The notes under the pieces are model-generated. The model ran no database searches, had not been told where the DNA came from, and was given only the letters and a program-made list of their open reading frames with translations. A stretch of 64,000 bases of DNA, from NCBI RefSeq assembly GCF_900206265.1, contig NZ_LT907782.1, positions 1,550,001-1,614,000 of the forward strand, written 5' to 3'. Source of the stretch: Nitrosomonas ureae (GTDB taxonomy: Bacteria; Pseudomonadota; Gammaproteobacteria; Burkholderiales; Nitrosomonadaceae). A program made the translations under genes and the position numbers. Shown piece by piece: positions 38,010 through 48,465 of this stretch (positions are counted from its first letter, which is position 1; each line of letters begins with the position of its first letter).

Positions 38010-38603
38010 CTAGCGGATATTTACCCATACGCCCGGTTTAATCCATTTACCCAGCTGATCTATTTGCTCATTTGTCAGCGCAACGCAACCATTGGTCCAG
38101 TTGTATTTATGATGAATTTCTTGATCGCCTCTTCCAATACCATGTATTCCAATATGTCCTCCAAGCAAGGTATCCTGCGGGGGTGTTTTCCCTCTACTTT
38201 TTGCTTGCTTGATTGACAACCAAGTTTCTTCATCAATCCTGTTTTCTTCCAATGCACGTTTCGCCGTATCAAGATTGGGATAATCAAGACCAAAGAAACG
38301 ATAATAACGGCTTTTCTCATTAACCCAGCCGACTTTGAATCTACCCAAAGGAGTCTTGTCATCTCTTGTCACCTTAGACCAAGTAGTGCCATAACGACCA
38401 ATGGCGACATTCTCAAAAACCACTTGAACGGTATCACCTTGCATCACTGACAATGTTTGCTCAACTGTGTCTACATCTATCCATATTCCATTATCAGCCC
38501 GCACTCCATTATCAGCCCGCACAATATTTTGCATAATTGAAAAAACAAACAATCCAATTAGCAAAATTTTTAAATAACTTTTTAGGAAAATTAACCAAGT
38601 CAC
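38010..38603 (-). CDS. Second L,D-transpeptidase (YkuD), short form
   Basis: A 197-residue YkuD protein with a membrane anchor or signal (LLIGLFVFSIMQNIVRA) and catalytic region GIHGIGRGDQEIHHKY followed by NWTNGCVALTN containing the Cys. TPLGRFKVGW is the typical substrate-loop segment. It lacks the LysM-like part of the other enzyme and resembles the L,D-transpeptidase/murein-endopeptidase YafK class in size. An 18-bp tandem duplication near the signal cleavage site repeats VRADNG. Monocistronic as far as can be seen. Confidence 0.88.
   Translation of the reverse strand: MTWLIFLKSYLKILLIGLFVFSIMQNIVRADNGVRADNGIWIDVDTVEQTLSVMQGDTVQVVFENVAIGRYGTTWSKVTRDDKTPLGRFKVGWVNEKSRYYRFFGLDYPNLDTAKRALEENRIDEETWLSIKQAKSRGKTPPQDTLLGGHIGIHGIGRGDQEIHHKYNWTNGCVALTNEQIDQLGKWIKPGVWVNIR
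38488..38522 (-). repeat. 18-bp tandem duplication inside the L,D-transpeptidase gene
   Basis: Two copies of an 18-bp unit (CCATTATCAGCCCGCACT on the plus strand; 17 positions kept in the second) are adjacent and in frame, giving VRADNGVRADNG just after the signal sequence. The near identity implies a recent slippage event. Confidence 0.8.
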
Positions 38604-38739
38604 TTTTCAAGTCTATTAGTCAGTTGAAATAATTAATTATGTCATAATTCCAGCTTCTGGAAACTCACATTAAGTGCGTATGCGTTCGCTATTCCTGCTC
38701 ATGTTGAATAATTGATAGCGGACAATCATGTGTTCGTAA

Positions 38740-38790
38740 ATTAATGGCTCTAGACTAGCAGATACAATCTGTTAGTCTAGAGCCATTAAT
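38740..38790. repeat. Inverted repeat with 24-nt arms and 3-nt loop
   Basis: The left arm 38740-38763 and right arm 38767-38790 are complementary except at one position; the arms contain GGCTCTAGACTAG. No T run follows on either strand beyond a short ATTAATAAATT, so a simple terminator is not convincing. It may be one end or a solo copy of a mobile element, or a very stable transcript hairpin. Confidence 0.7.
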
Positions 38791-38801
38791 AAATTCCGTA
38801 G

Positions 38802-38933
38802 CGGCCTATTGCGCATATCATTTCGCGTTTCGATCCGTTTGGTTTGAGTAGAAAACACATTACTAACGACGATTGGCAGCTCACACTGGCGCGGCTACCA
38901 AGCGATGCTTCGGGGATGTCATTACCAGCGTAA
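38802..38933 (+). pseudogene. Possible C-terminal gene remnant
   Basis: A 43-codon open frame without a start, preceded by an in-frame TAG and ending in TAA. It reads like a real protein tail, with FDPFGLSRKHITNDDWQLTL and then ARLPSDASGMSLPA. The family was not recognised. It begins 11 bp after the long inverted repeat. Chance cannot be excluded. Confidence 0.3.
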
Positions 38934-39078
38934 CTGCCTCACTTTAAATTTAAAAGATCCCGGAAAGAACTCATGGGTATTGCAAAAATATCGAGTTAGC
39001 CCAAATTTTATCTCGGATCTGCAAAAATACATCAGTACCCATTTGCAAGCTATCATTTCGCATACAAACTCTTACTTT

Positions 39079-39528
39079 CTAATATCTCGCTGACTTAGCA
39101 ACCGGATTTGATATAGATCTTTCCACCAGATCCGGATCGAACTCAGGAGGCTTTTCAGCGGGAGGAATTACTCCCGAACACTGCTTGATAACCGCCCATT
39201 GTTGTATTGCATCATACTCACTTTTAAGTTGCGCATATTCAGCTTCTTGTTCCTTAGTTCCCGCTAGCGCAAATAACGCTGTCCATGAAAGTGATAAATC
39301 CGCATCCAGGGCCAACTTACCATTGGTCGGCTCATTGCTGCCTGATCTACCTGTCAAATGACTGACTCTAGATTGAATTCGCTCAATCTCAGCCAACAGT
39401 TCAGCGCAACTATAAGTTTGAAATTGTGTGGGTGATATATAAGGCGCATTATATTTTTCTGATGAAGATGCACAACCAGATAACATAATAGCTAAGATAA
39501 AAAGAGCAGCGGCAATAAGTTTCTTCAT
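39079..39528 (-). CDS. Small lipoprotein of unknown function
   Basis: From MKKLIAAALFILAIMLSGC (lipobox LSGC, Cys19) a 149-residue lipoprotein follows. The mature part contains CAELLAEIERIQSRVSHLTG, a helical segment that recalls metabolite or osmotic-stress lipoproteins with one disulfide (second Cys in VIKQCSGVIPP). The longer frame adds 63 unlikely residues; the chosen ATG is preceded by GAGGAA. It is divergent from the TraB-family gene. Function not assigned. Confidence 0.75.
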   Translation of the reverse strand: MKKLIAAALFILAIMLSGCASSSEKYNAPYISPTQFQTYSCAELLAEIERIQSRVSHLTGRSGSNEPTNGKLALDADLSLSWTALFALAGTKEQEAEYAQLKSEYDAIQQWAVIKQCSGVIPPAEKPPEFDPDLVERSISNPVAKSARY

Positions 39529-39755
39529 GATAATTACTTTTTCCTCGAATTTATTATGCTTGCAAATAACTATCACACTACCATCTATTTTTATGAATTG
39601 TACACCGATACTACGACTCTTTACATCTGCCCGTGCTCCGTTCATTCTTGCCACAATGTTATTCACCCTAATTATCATCGTGATAACTACTGTATTGTTA
39701 TGCAATACTGGTATCATCCGCCATTCTTTTATGATTTATTTTCATTCAATAACCC

Positions 39756-40997
39756 ATGATCAATATCGAAGAACAAACCGCTGAGACATCCGGTATATCC
39801 AGCACTCACGCAGAACCGATCAGAACTGTTAAAGTAAATAACTGCAGCATCACATTACTGGGAACCGCACATGTTTCAAAAGCGAGCGCAGATAAAGTAC
39901 AGGAATTAATAGCCACGGGAAATTATGATGCAGTAGCGGTTGAATTGTGCCCGAGTCGACACAAAGTTATCGTCAACCCTGATGCTATGGCTAGAATGGA
40001 TCTTTTCCAAGTAATCAAAAAAGGTCAAGCCAGCATGGTCGCTGCAAGTCTCGCATTGGGCGCCTTCCAGCAACGCATGGCAGAACAGTTCGGTATCGAG
40101 CCGGGAGCCGAAATGCGTGTGGCCATCAGAGATGCGCAAGCTGCTAAGTTACCGGTTTTACTGATAGATCGAGAAATTGGCACAACGATGAAACGGATTT
40201 ATCATAATGTTCCGTGGTGGAAACGCATGAATCTGTTCGCTGGTTTAATTGCAAGCGTAATCAGTAAAGAAAAATTTAGCGCCGAGGAAATTGAGAAGCT
40301 TAAAGAAGGTGATGTTCTGGAAAGTTCTTTCTCACAGTTTGCCGAAAATGAAAAAGATTTATTCCACCCCCTCATCAGTGAACGGGATGAATACATGTCC
40401 GCCCGACTTCTCAAAGAGAGCAAAGAAAACAACTATCGACATATCCTTGCAGTGATTGGCGCCGGCCATTTAAATGGCATGGCGCAACAACTTGAAGCAC
40501 AAAGCATCACAAATCCGAATGAACGAATTGTGCAACTAGATACTATCCCTCCTTCCTCGCAATGGCTCAAATTTATTCCATGGCTGGTTGTGGCACTCAT
40601 TCTCACGGGGTTTGTGATTGGCTTTATGCGCAGCCCGGAGTTAGGAACAACCATGGTCATTGATTGGATACTGATCAATGGCGGGCTTTCGGCATTGGGT
40701 GCAGCGATAGCTTTCGCGCATCCGCTATCAATCCTGACCGCTTTTCTAGCCGCTCCATGGACATCCTTGAATCCAACTATCGGGGCTGGTATGGTAGTTG
40801 CAGCAGTGGAAACGTATGTGCGCAAACCGAAAGTAGGCGATTTTAACCGACTCAGAACTGACACAACCACTCTAAAAGGATGGTGGAACAATCAGGTTAC
40901 ACGCATCTTATTGATTTTTATTTTTTCCACACTGGGTTCAGCGATTGGCACGTATGTCGCCGGATTCAGAATTTTCGAGCAACTTAGCTCAAGTTAG
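39756..40997 (+). CDS. TraB/PrgY family membrane protein
   Basis: A 413-residue protein of the TraB (pheromone-shutdown/Tiki-like) family. The N-terminal domain has the conserved starts ITLLGTAHVSKASADKV (GTAH motif) and YDAVAVELCPSRH, plus GAGHLNGM near residue 235, which together form the putative metalloprotease-like site. Three or four helices follow (about 270-410). Enterococcal TraB and PrgY block the activity of peptide pheromones; bacterial chromosomal members are mostly uncharacterised. It lies 6 nt before the ABC exporter gene, so the two form an operon. Confidence 0.85.
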   Translation: MINIEEQTAETSGISSTHAEPIRTVKVNNCSITLLGTAHVSKASADKVQELIATGNYDAVAVELCPSRHKVIVNPDAMARMDLFQVIKKGQASMVAASLALGAFQQRMAEQFGIEPGAEMRVAIRDAQAAKLPVLLIDREIGTTMKRIYHNVPWWKRMNLFAGLIASVISKEKFSAEEIEKLKEGDVLESSFSQFAENEKDLFHPLISERDEYMSARLLKESKENNYRHILAVIGAGHLNGMAQQLEAQSITNPNERIVQLDTIPPSSQWLKFIPWLVVALILTGFVIGFMRSPELGTTMVIDWILINGGLSALGAAIAFAHPLSILTAFLAAPWTSLNPTIGAGMVVAAVETYVRKPKVGDFNRLRTDTTTLKGWWNNQVTRILLIFIFSTLGSAIGTYVAGFRIFEQLSSS

Positions 40998-41003
40998 ACG
41001 GTT

Positions 41004-42860
41004 ATGTTCGGCTTTTTCGAGCGCCTGATCAACCCTTACCCTCCGGAGCACCCCATTGAACCGCCGCAGGGATTGTACCAGTTTTGCCGCCATTATACTC
41101 AGGGCATCGAACCTTATCTTGTATTGCTAGCGATTCTGACTACCTGTCTTGCAATCAGTGAAGCCATGCTTTACAGCGTTCTAGGGCAAATGGTTGATTG
41201 GTTAGCAGAAAAGAAGACCGGAAACTTTCTGGAAGAAGAATGGCCAACTTTGCTCGGCATGTCGGTTTTCATACTGATAGTAATACCGTTATTGGTATTG
41301 TTACATTCATTGGTTATCCATCAAACACTGATGGGCAATTTTCCCATGCGTGTGCGCTGGATGTCGCACCGTTATCTGCTGAATCAAAGCTATGCATTTT
41401 TTCAGCATGAATTCAGCGGTCGTATCGCTACCAAAGTAATGCAAACCGCATTATCCGTCCGTGAAACCGTACTCAAGCTGATTGATGTCATGCTGTTTGT
41501 CTCGGTTTACTTGACCACAACCCTATTCCTGGTTATCAATGCAGATCCGGTTTTATGTTTACCATTGCTGGTGTGGCTTGTTTTATATATTGTTATTCTG
41601 TCCTATTTTGTTCCTCGGTTGAAACGTATATCCACTTTGCAAGCCGACGCACGCGCGCTCATGACCGGACGTATTGTTGACAGCTACACTAACATACTGA
41701 CATTGAAACTGTTTTCGCGTAGCCAACGGGAATCGGCATACGCTCAGGCAGGCATGGAAGAATTTATGGCAACCGTGCACCCTCAAATGCGCTTTTCGAC
41801 AGGCCTAAACTTTTGTGTTTGGGTCATCAATATGATGATGGTATTCGCAACCGGAGCATTAGGTCTAACGATCTGGTTACAGGGCGATATCGGGCCGGGT
41901 GCCATAGCCATCGTCATGAGTCTCGCTATTCGATTGACCGGCATGTCACATTGGATCATGTGGGAAGTCAACACACTGTTCGAAAACATGGGGACTGTTC
42001 AAGACGGCATCAACACAATTTCCAAACCACAACTTGTCACTGATATACCAAATGCCATGGAATTAAAGGTGCATCAAGGCACCATCCATTTCAGTCACGT
42101 TTCCTTCTCTTATCACTCTGAACATCGAAAATCCATGAACATATTCGATGATCTCAGCTTGCACATTGCAGCCGGTGAAAAAGTAGGTATTGTGGGCCGA
42201 TCCGGTTCTGGTAAATCAACCTTCGTTAATTTGCTATTGCGATTCTATGATGTTCAGCGTGGCAACGTCACCATCGACAAACAGAATATCCGCACAGTCA
42301 CGCAGGATAGCCTGCGTGCTAATATTGCCATGGTGACTCAGGATACTTCCCTACTGCATCGATCGGTACGCGACAATATTTTATTTGGCAGGCCGGATGC
42401 TACCGAAGAACAAATGATCACAGCCGCCAAACAAGCCCAGGCGCACGAATTTATTCAATCGCTTAGAGATATCAAAAACCGAACAGGTTATGATGCCCAC
42501 GTCGGTGAACGTGGTGTCACACTGTCCGGCGGTCAGCGGCAACGCATCGCCATCGCTCGCGTATTATTAAAAAATGCACCCATTTTGGTACTCGACGAAG
42601 CCACTTCCGCACTGGATTCCGAAGTGGAGGCCAGCATTCAACAAAGTCTCTATCAGTTGATGGAAGGAAAAACGGTAATCGCAATCGCACACCGGCTCTC
42701 AACAATTGCTGCAATGGATCGACTCATTGTCTTTGACAAAGGCCGCATCGTTGAGCAAGGCAGTCACGCTAGACTCATTGCCAATAATCAACTTTATGCA
42801 CAATTATGGAATCATCAGTCAGGTGGATTCCTTGGATTACTGGAGAATGATCTGTCTTAG
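41004..42860 (+). CDS. ABC exporter, fused permease and ATPase
   Basis: A 618-residue half-transporter of the ABCB/MsbA type. The membrane domain (about 30-330, six helices) precedes the ATPase with Walker A GIVGRSGSGKST, Q-loop MVTQDTSLLHRSVRDNILFG, signature TLSGGQRQRIAIARVLL, Walker B ILVLDEATSAL and the switch His in AIAHRLSTIA. It works as a homodimer. Substrate unknown; lipid, peptide or drug export is possible. Coupling with a TraB-family protein suggests a peptide or small-molecule export role. Confidence 0.92.
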   Translation: MFGFFERLINPYPPEHPIEPPQGLYQFCRHYTQGIEPYLVLLAILTTCLAISEAMLYSVLGQMVDWLAEKKTGNFLEEEWPTLLGMSVFILIVIPLLVLLHSLVIHQTLMGNFPMRVRWMSHRYLLNQSYAFFQHEFSGRIATKVMQTALSVRETVLKLIDVMLFVSVYLTTTLFLVINADPVLCLPLLVWLVLYIVILSYFVPRLKRISTLQADARALMTGRIVDSYTNILTLKLFSRSQRESAYAQAGMEEFMATVHPQMRFSTGLNFCVWVINMMMVFATGALGLTIWLQGDIGPGAIAIVMSLAIRLTGMSHWIMWEVNTLFENMGTVQDGINTISKPQLVTDIPNAMELKVHQGTIHFSHVSFSYHSEHRKSMNIFDDLSLHIAAGEKVGIVGRSGSGKSTFVNLLLRFYDVQRGNVTIDKQNIRTVTQDSLRANIAMVTQDTSLLHRSVRDNILFGRPDATEEQMITAAKQAQAHEFIQSLRDIKNRTGYDAHVGERGVTLSGGQRQRIAIARVLLKNAPILVLDEATSALDSEVEASIQQSLYQLMEGKTVIAIAHRLSTIAAMDRLIVFDKGRIVEQGSHARLIANNQLYAQLWNHQSGGFLGLLENDLS

Positions 42861-43043
42861 TTAATCGATATAAAAAATACAACCTGTATAACCCATTGTA
42901 ACCATCTGATATCCGGCAATTTCAATAAAAACAAACTACTCGCGTCACTTAACGATTTAAGGTAATAAAACTCCTATTTCCCGGATTTTGAGCAATCGCT
43001 TGACATGCTTAAATAATAATATTTAAACATCAAGCGACTCATC

Positions 43044-45047
43044 GTGCTCATTCCACAAAAGTTCCACTCGCTCATCCTGAGTTTTTCCGCAAATGCAGGG
43101 CTGTTATTCGCTTTGCTTTTTACAACAGCACCTCCTGCATTTGCTACAGCGAACCTAGAACAATTGAGCTTGGAGCAACTGATGAATATCAACATTGTAG
43201 GCGCTTCCAAGTATGAGCAAAAACAACAGCAAGTTGCTGCTGCGGTCAGTGTGATTACTCGCGCAGATATCAGAAACTATGGCTGGCGCACGTTGGGTGA
43301 GGCACTGGCCAGTCTTCCCGGAATTCATATCACGTATGATTATCAATATGAATATCTCGGTACGCGTGGTCTTGGGTTGCCTGGAGATTTCAATACACGC
43401 GTATTGATTACGATCAATGGCAATCGCATGAACGATGCCACCTATGACCAGGGACCGACGGGGCGTGATTTCCCATTGGATATTGACCTGATCGAACGAA
43501 TTGAATTCATACCTGGACCGGGCAGCGCTGTTTACGGCCAGAATGCCATGCTGGGTGTAGTTAATATCATCACCCGCAAAGGCGCTGACATTAAAGGAGC
43601 GGAAGTTTCAGCCTCTTATCAAACCACCGAAATCATGCCGCAGGAGCGTGTCACCATAGGCAAGCAATTTGACAATGGCACAGATGCATTGATCTCATTC
43701 TCCGGTTTGCAGTCTCGCGGAACGGATCGCTTCTTCGAATTTGGCGATTCCGGAATTTCCGGAGTAGCGCATCGCCTGGATGGAGAAAACGTCAAACAAA
43801 TGTTTGCACGTGCCTCTCATGGTGCATTTTCATTTGATTTTATTTATGGTGACCGGCGCAAAGAAGATCCTACGGGTATTTCTTTCTCAGATCCTTTGGT
43901 AGCAGGCCAATTTCAACGCGATCGCCGTCTCAACACACAAATTCAGTACCATGACAATTTCGCCAACGATACCCTAAATGTACTCGGCCGCTTGTTTCTC
44001 GGTCAATATCGCTATGACAATCCGTTAATTTACGGTGGGGAAAAAACTTTATCTACCGGGCCAAGCGACTGGCATGGATTGGAATTGCGCCTTCTCTCTA
44101 CCGCGATTACCGATCACAAGCTGATGTTTGGCGTCGAGTATCAAAACAATACCCAGATCAAGCAAGCTTTCCAGAATTTTGATAATCCCGCTGAAAATGT
44201 CGCAATTAAGAGTTCAGTGGTACGAGTCGGTATATATGCTCAGGATGAATGGAGCATAACCGATACGCTATCGCTTACCGCTGGATTACGTTACGATCAC
44301 AACGATTGGATTGGCAACCGGTTAAGTCCGCGCGGAGGGCTCATCTGGCAAGCTACCCCCAAAACCACTCTCAAGGCCCTGTATGGCCGCGCCCATCGTT
44401 CACCGAATTCTTTTGAGCGCGATTATTACGACGGCGTATCTCAAGTGGCCAATCCGGGGTTACACAGTGAATCCATTGATACCGCCGAACTGGTCACGGA
44501 TTACCGTCCGCTTCCTGACATGAATCTGCGCGCTACCGTTTACGCTTGGGATATGTACAACCTTATCACGCTAGGAATAGATCCCTTCAGCGGGCTTTCG
44601 CAATATCAATCGACATCAAAAAAAGTATTAGCCAGAGGCGCCGAATTATCCCTGGACAAAACCTGGCATTGGGGTGCACGCTTTCGCAGCAGTTATGGCA
44701 TTCAGAACGCCGAACAACAAGATTCGCATCTTCCCAATTCACCTTATCATCTGGGAAAAATCAATCTATCAATCCCGATACCATTGATCACCGGTCTACG
44801 AGCCGGTTATGAATTGCAGTACTACGGTAAACGCAAAACCCTCGATGGCAGCAATACCGATAGTTATGTACTTTCCAATCTTAATTTCGTAACCGACGTT
44901 CCCCGGATAAAAGGGCTGGAAGCATCGCTCAGTTTCTATAACCTGTTTAATGAGAACTATCTGCACCCGGCCGCGGATACCAATTGGCAAAATACTTTCT
45001 TGCAGCCAGGTCGCACCGCTCGCCTCAGATTGGATTATCGCTTCTAA
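43044..45047 (+). CDS. TonB-dependent outer-membrane receptor
   Basis: A 667-residue receptor. A signal peptide (LFALLFTTAPPAFA) is followed by an unusual linker (LEQLSLEQLMNINIVGASK), the plug domain (about 55-165; GPGSAVYGQNAMLGVVNIITRKG) and a 22-strand barrel ending RTARLRLDYRF. The segment VVGASKYEQKQQQVAAAVSVIT replaces a classic TonB box and is typical of receptors paired with YfiR-like signalling genes. Start codon is GTG with no clear ribosome site. A YfiR-like gene follows after 11 nt. Substrate unknown. Confidence 0.9.
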   Translation: MLIPQKFHSLILSFSANAGLLFALLFTTAPPAFATANLEQLSLEQLMNINIVGASKYEQKQQQVAAAVSVITRADIRNYGWRTLGEALASLPGIHITYDYQYEYLGTRGLGLPGDFNTRVLITINGNRMNDATYDQGPTGRDFPLDIDLIERIEFIPGPGSAVYGQNAMLGVVNIITRKGADIKGAEVSASYQTTEIMPQERVTIGKQFDNGTDALISFSGLQSRGTDRFFEFGDSGISGVAHRLDGENVKQMFARASHGAFSFDFIYGDRRKEDPTGISFSDPLVAGQFQRDRRLNTQIQYHDNFANDTLNVLGRLFLGQYRYDNPLIYGGEKTLSTGPSDWHGLELRLLSTAITDHKLMFGVEYQNNTQIKQAFQNFDNPAENVAIKSSVVRVGIYAQDEWSITDTLSLTAGLRYDHNDWIGNRLSPRGGLIWQATPKTTLKALYGRAHRSPNSFERDYYDGVSQVANPGLHSESIDTAELVTDYRPLPDMNLRATVYAWDMYNLITLGIDPFSGLSQYQSTSKKVLARGAELSLDKTWHWGARFRSSYGIQNAEQQDSHLPNSPYHLGKINLSIPIPLITGLRAGYELQYYGKRKTLDGSNTDSYVLSNLNFVTDVPRIKGLEASLSFYNLFNENYLHPAADTNWQNTFLQPGRTARLRLDYRF

Positions 45048-45058
45048 AGCAAGCGATT

Positions 45059-45715
45059 ATGGTATTCCTTTATACAAAGCCAAACCTACAGGTTATTAGA
45101 CGCTCATGCAGAAAAATTTGGCTCTTCCTAAAATTGAAATATGCAATTTTGAATTATAAAAATAAGCTATTGATTTACTTTAAGGAAAAAATATTATTCT
45201 ATCTTGCACTGAGGGCGCTTTCCTCGCTTTTGATATTAAGTTATTCACCATTGGCATATGCAGAACAACCCACGGAATACCGGATGAAGGTAGCCTTTTT
45301 ATACAATTTTGCCGTCTATACAGAATGGCCTGACCGGCATGGTCAGGATTTGAATTTATGTATTTATGGTGAAGATCCGTTTGGAGAACACTTGCAGCAT
45401 TTACAGCAGAAGAAAATTAACGGTTACGAAATAATCATTCAACATCCGAAAAACATCAATGATCTCTCCAATTGCCAAATGATTTTCATCACCCGCTCAG
45501 TCATTAACAATCTCGATGACATCATCACGCTGTCACATGAAAAACCCATCCTCACTGTTGCCGATACCCCAGGTACCGCTTCGCAAGGCATTATGCTTAA
45601 CATGGCAGTAAAAGAAGGAAAAATTACATTTGAAGCCAATGTCCTCACGGCAAAGAAAAGCGGCTTAAGACTCAGCTCCCAATTACTACGTTTTGCCAGC
45701 AAGGTATATCAATAA
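45059..45715 (+). CDS. YfiR-like (DUF4154) periplasmic protein
   Basis: The mature part after [29 protein letters not shown] is typical of DUF4154/YfiR: FLYNFAxYxEWP is its hallmark, followed by [16 protein letters not shown] and the conserved C-terminal segment [14 protein letters not shown]. YfiR proteins bind and restrain membrane diguanylate cyclases or kinases in the periplasm. The start is uncertain: the ATG at 45059 gives a long basic N-terminus before the hydrophobic stretch; a later TTG is possible. It shares one base with the next gene's start and sits 11 nt after the TonB receptor. Confidence 0.82.
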   Translation: MVFLYTKPNLQVIRRSCRKIWLFLKLKYAILNYKNKLLIYFKEKILFYLALRALSSLLILSYSPLAYAEQPTEYRMKVAFLYNFAVYTEWPDRHGQDLNLCIYGEDPFGEHLQHLQQKKINGYEIIIQHPKNINDLSNCQMIFITRSVINNLDDIITLSHEKPILTVADTPGTASQGIMLNMAVKEGKITFEANVLTAKKSGLRLSSQLLRFASKVYQ

Positions 45716-48465
45716 TGAAGAATACATCGACAACCATCGCATTACGTTCAAAATTGCAACAAATCAGCTTTGCTACACAGAGCACGGCCATGCTGATGGT
45801 TGCCACGCTCGTCATTTGCAGCAGCTTCTTCATCAATTTCTATTCACTATTAGAATCCAGCCAGTCAACAGCTAAGCTATTGACGGAAAATGCAGTAGCC
45901 ACACTGATGTTTCAGGACACTAATACAGCTCAAACACTATTACATTCTCTGAATAATACTCAGGATATTCAGGTTGCTGCTATTTACAATGAGACAAAAG
46001 AACAGTTTGTGCAATATTCAGTTACCGGTAAACCACCTCCCCAAACTTTGCCTTCCTTGGAAGAAGATTCCCAAACAAGCTTCCGTTTCTTAACGATTAC
46101 CCAGCCTATTCACTTCAATGATCAGCTGTTAGGCGGTTTATATTTGGAAATTACACTGGCACCACTTTATTGGCAAATTCTTTGGCAGGTTATTATTACC
46201 CTCACAGCCGCCGCATTTGCTTTATTGATCGCTCATCTGAGACTACAGCGGCTAAACCGATCCATACTGGATCCGCTTAACGATCTCTCCACAAATATGG
46301 AGCATGTTACCAGTAAGGCAGATTACACAATTAGAACTGAATCCAGTGCTATCACTGAATTGAATACGCTATCCAAAGGATTCAATAATATGCTGGAAAT
46401 GATTCAAGAACGTGATGCAAAGTTGGCAGATCATCTGGATCATCTTGAAGAGGAAGTGACAAAAAGAACAGCAGAATTGGTGCTGGCGAAAGAATCAGCG
46501 GAAGCAGCCAGTAAGGCCAAAAGTGAATTTCTCGCGACCATGAGCCATGAAATCCGCACTCCGATGAACGGAATCCTAGGAATGACTGAGCTACTTTTAC
46601 AAACCCAATTGAATCGGGATCAACAACGATTTGCTGAAACAGTCCAAAGCTCAGGTCGTCATCTGTTAGGAATTATTAATGACATCCTTGATTTCTCTAA
46701 AATTGAATCGGATCATATGGAACTGGAGAGCATCGATTTTGATCTGGTTCAACTGATTGAAGATACGTTGGCAATGTTTGCACAACCTGCCGACAAAAAA
46801 GGATTGGAATTAGCCGCGCAATTCATACCGCCCAATAGGGCTTTTATGGTTCGGGGAGATTCGTTCCGATTACGCCAAATCTTTGCAAATCTAATCAGTA
46901 ATGCCATCAAATTCACCTCGCAAGGAGAGGTAGTGATTCGCACCCAGCTCTGTGAAGCAGCCGTATCCAGGGTAAACCTCAGAATTTACGTTGAAGATAC
47001 CGGTATTGGAATCCCTCCGGAATATCATAAAAAGATTTTTCAGCAATTCTCTCAAGCGGACGGCTCGACTACACGTCAATACGGGGGTACCGGACTTGGC
47101 CTCACGATCTGTAAAAAATTACTGGAACTAATGAGGGGGAGCATTCATATCGACAGCACCCCAGGCCAAGGTACCAAATTCCAGATTAATCTGGAATTGG
47201 AGAAATCTGCTCTGGAGCACGCGCATCAACCCAATATAACTGATTTAGCCGGTATCAGAATACTGGTTGTAGATGACAATCAAACTAACCGGGAGATTCT
47301 TAGGCTTCAACTACAAAACTGGAAAATTCAAGCCGTGTGCACCCATAGTGCCGAGCACGCCTTATTCACCATGACAAAAGCCTGTAATCTCCACGAGCCT
47401 TATCATTTAGTCATTCTGGATATGCATATGCCCAAAATGGACGGATTGCAACTGGCAAAAAAAATTCATGCCGATCCTACGTTAAATAAAACCCGCATAA
47501 TGATGTTAACTTCAACTCATCATGACGTTACCCAGTTAGCAAAAGATAACACGGGGATTTTACGCTACGTCAATAAGCCAGTCCGCCAAAAAGAGTTAAT
47601 TGATATTATCATGGATGTTATGGGACGCAATCTCGATAACCCAGTTGCACCCATACAAAATCCCCCTTTCATTCTCGACTATAACTTACACGGATCTGTT
47701 TTATTGGCGGAGGACAATCCGGTCAATCAAGAAGTGGCCAAGGCGATGCTAAGTCGGCTGGGTCTGAATACTGTGATTGCACATGACGGCAAGCAAGCTG
47801 TCGATCTGATCCGGAACCATCACTACGATATTATTTTAATGGATTGTCAAATGCCGGTAATGGATGGTTTTGAAGCCACGGCACAAATTCGGCAACAACT
47901 TAACAAGATTCCAATCATTGCTCTGACGGCGAATGCCACCGAAGACGATCACACCCAATGCTTAAACGCGGGAATGGATGATTTTCTTTCCAAACCTTAC
48001 ACGCTTGATCAATTACAGCAAAAAATCCTTCAATGGTTACCCCAAGAAAAAGGCAATCCTATGAATACTGAGAAATCAAAATCTATGGCAATAAAATCGG
48101 ATAGCAGCACAGTACCGGTACTCAATCCGGTCAGACTTGAACAGATTCGCGAACTTGACCCCACTGGAGAAAGCAATCTATTGCAAAAGATTCTCCAAGC
48201 TTTTCTCGACTCTGCTGATAACAGTCTACAGCAGCTTGAATTGGCAATTCTTCATAATGACACTGAAAGTCTGCGACAATCGGCACACACTCTAAAATCC
48301 AGTTCTGGAAATATAGGCGCAGAAAGTCTATCCGCCATCTTCAAACAACTGGAAATTGATGGATGTAGCGACGAATTGACACGTGCAAAAGCATTACAAG
48401 AAAATATGCGTTCACATTATCAAAGTGTGGTTGCTGAAATAAGAAAAATTCTTACCCCATCGTGA
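45715..48465 (+). CDS. Hybrid sensor histidine kinase with two receivers and HPt
   Basis: A 916-residue BarA-like multistep phosphorelay kinase. Two membrane helices (about 20-42 and 152-176) bracket a periplasmic CHASE8-like sensor, as in YfiN. HAMP (about 178-235) and a coiled coil lead to HisKA with His278 ([11 protein letters not shown]), HATPase ([30 protein letters not shown]), receiver 1 with Asp569, receiver 2 with Asp710 ([10 protein letters not shown]) and HPt with His858 ([11 protein letters not shown]). All phospho-residues are intact. The ATG overlaps the YfiR-like stop. The output protein follows after 200 bp. Confidence 0.93.
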   Translation: MKNTSTTIALRSKLQQISFATQSTAMLMVATLVICSSFFINFYSLLESSQSTAKLLTENAVATLMFQDTNTAQTLLHSLNNTQDIQVAAIYNETKEQFVQYSVTGKPPPQTLPSLEEDSQTSFRFLTITQPIHFNDQLLGGLYLEITLAPLYWQILWQVIITLTAAAFALLIAHLRLQRLNRSILDPLNDLSTNMEHVTSKADYTIRTESSAITELNTLSKGFNNMLEMIQERDAKLADHLDHLEEEVTKRTAELVLAKESAEAASKAKSEFLATMSHEIRTPMNGILGMTELLLQTQLNRDQQRFAETVQSSGRHLLGIINDILDFSKIESDHMELESIDFDLVQLIEDTLAMFAQPADKKGLELAAQFIPPNRAFMVRGDSFRLRQIFANLISNAIKFTSQGEVVIRTQLCEAAVSRVNLRIYVEDTGIGIPPEYHKKIFQQFSQADGSTTRQYGGTGLGLTICKKLLELMRGSIHIDSTPGQGTKFQINLELEKSALEHAHQPNITDLAGIRILVVDDNQTNREILRLQLQNWKIQAVCTHSAEHALFTMTKACNLHEPYHLVILDMHMPKMDGLQLAKKIHADPTLNKTRIMMLTSTHHDVTQLAKDNTGILRYVNKPVRQKELIDIIMDVMGRNLDNPVAPIQNPPFILDYNLHGSVLLAEDNPVNQEVAKAMLSRLGLNTVIAHDGKQAVDLIRNHHYDIILMDCQMPVMDGFEATAQIRQQLNKIPIIALTANATEDDHTQCLNAGMDDFLSKPYTLDQLQQKILQWLPQEKGNPMNTEKSKSMAIKSDSSTVPVLNPVRLEQIRELDPTGESNLLQKILQAFLDSADNSLQQLELAILHNDTESLRQSAHTLKSSSGNIGAESLSAIFKQLEIDGCSDELTRAKALQENMRSHYQSVVAEIRKILTPS

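Larger units (their letters stand above)
38604..39078. other. 475-bp intergenic region with a long inverted repeat and a gene remnant
   Basis: No intact gene. A long inverted repeat (38740-38790) is directly followed by a start-less open frame (38802-38933), both listed separately. Further along, ATGGGTA at 38970-38976 and TACCCAT at 39035-39041 face each other. The mix suggests decayed accessory DNA. Confidence 0.45.

Noticed and set aside
40433-40891. 152-codon minus-strand ORF in the TraB-family gene
   Set aside because: Antisense shadow of a convincing membrane protein gene.
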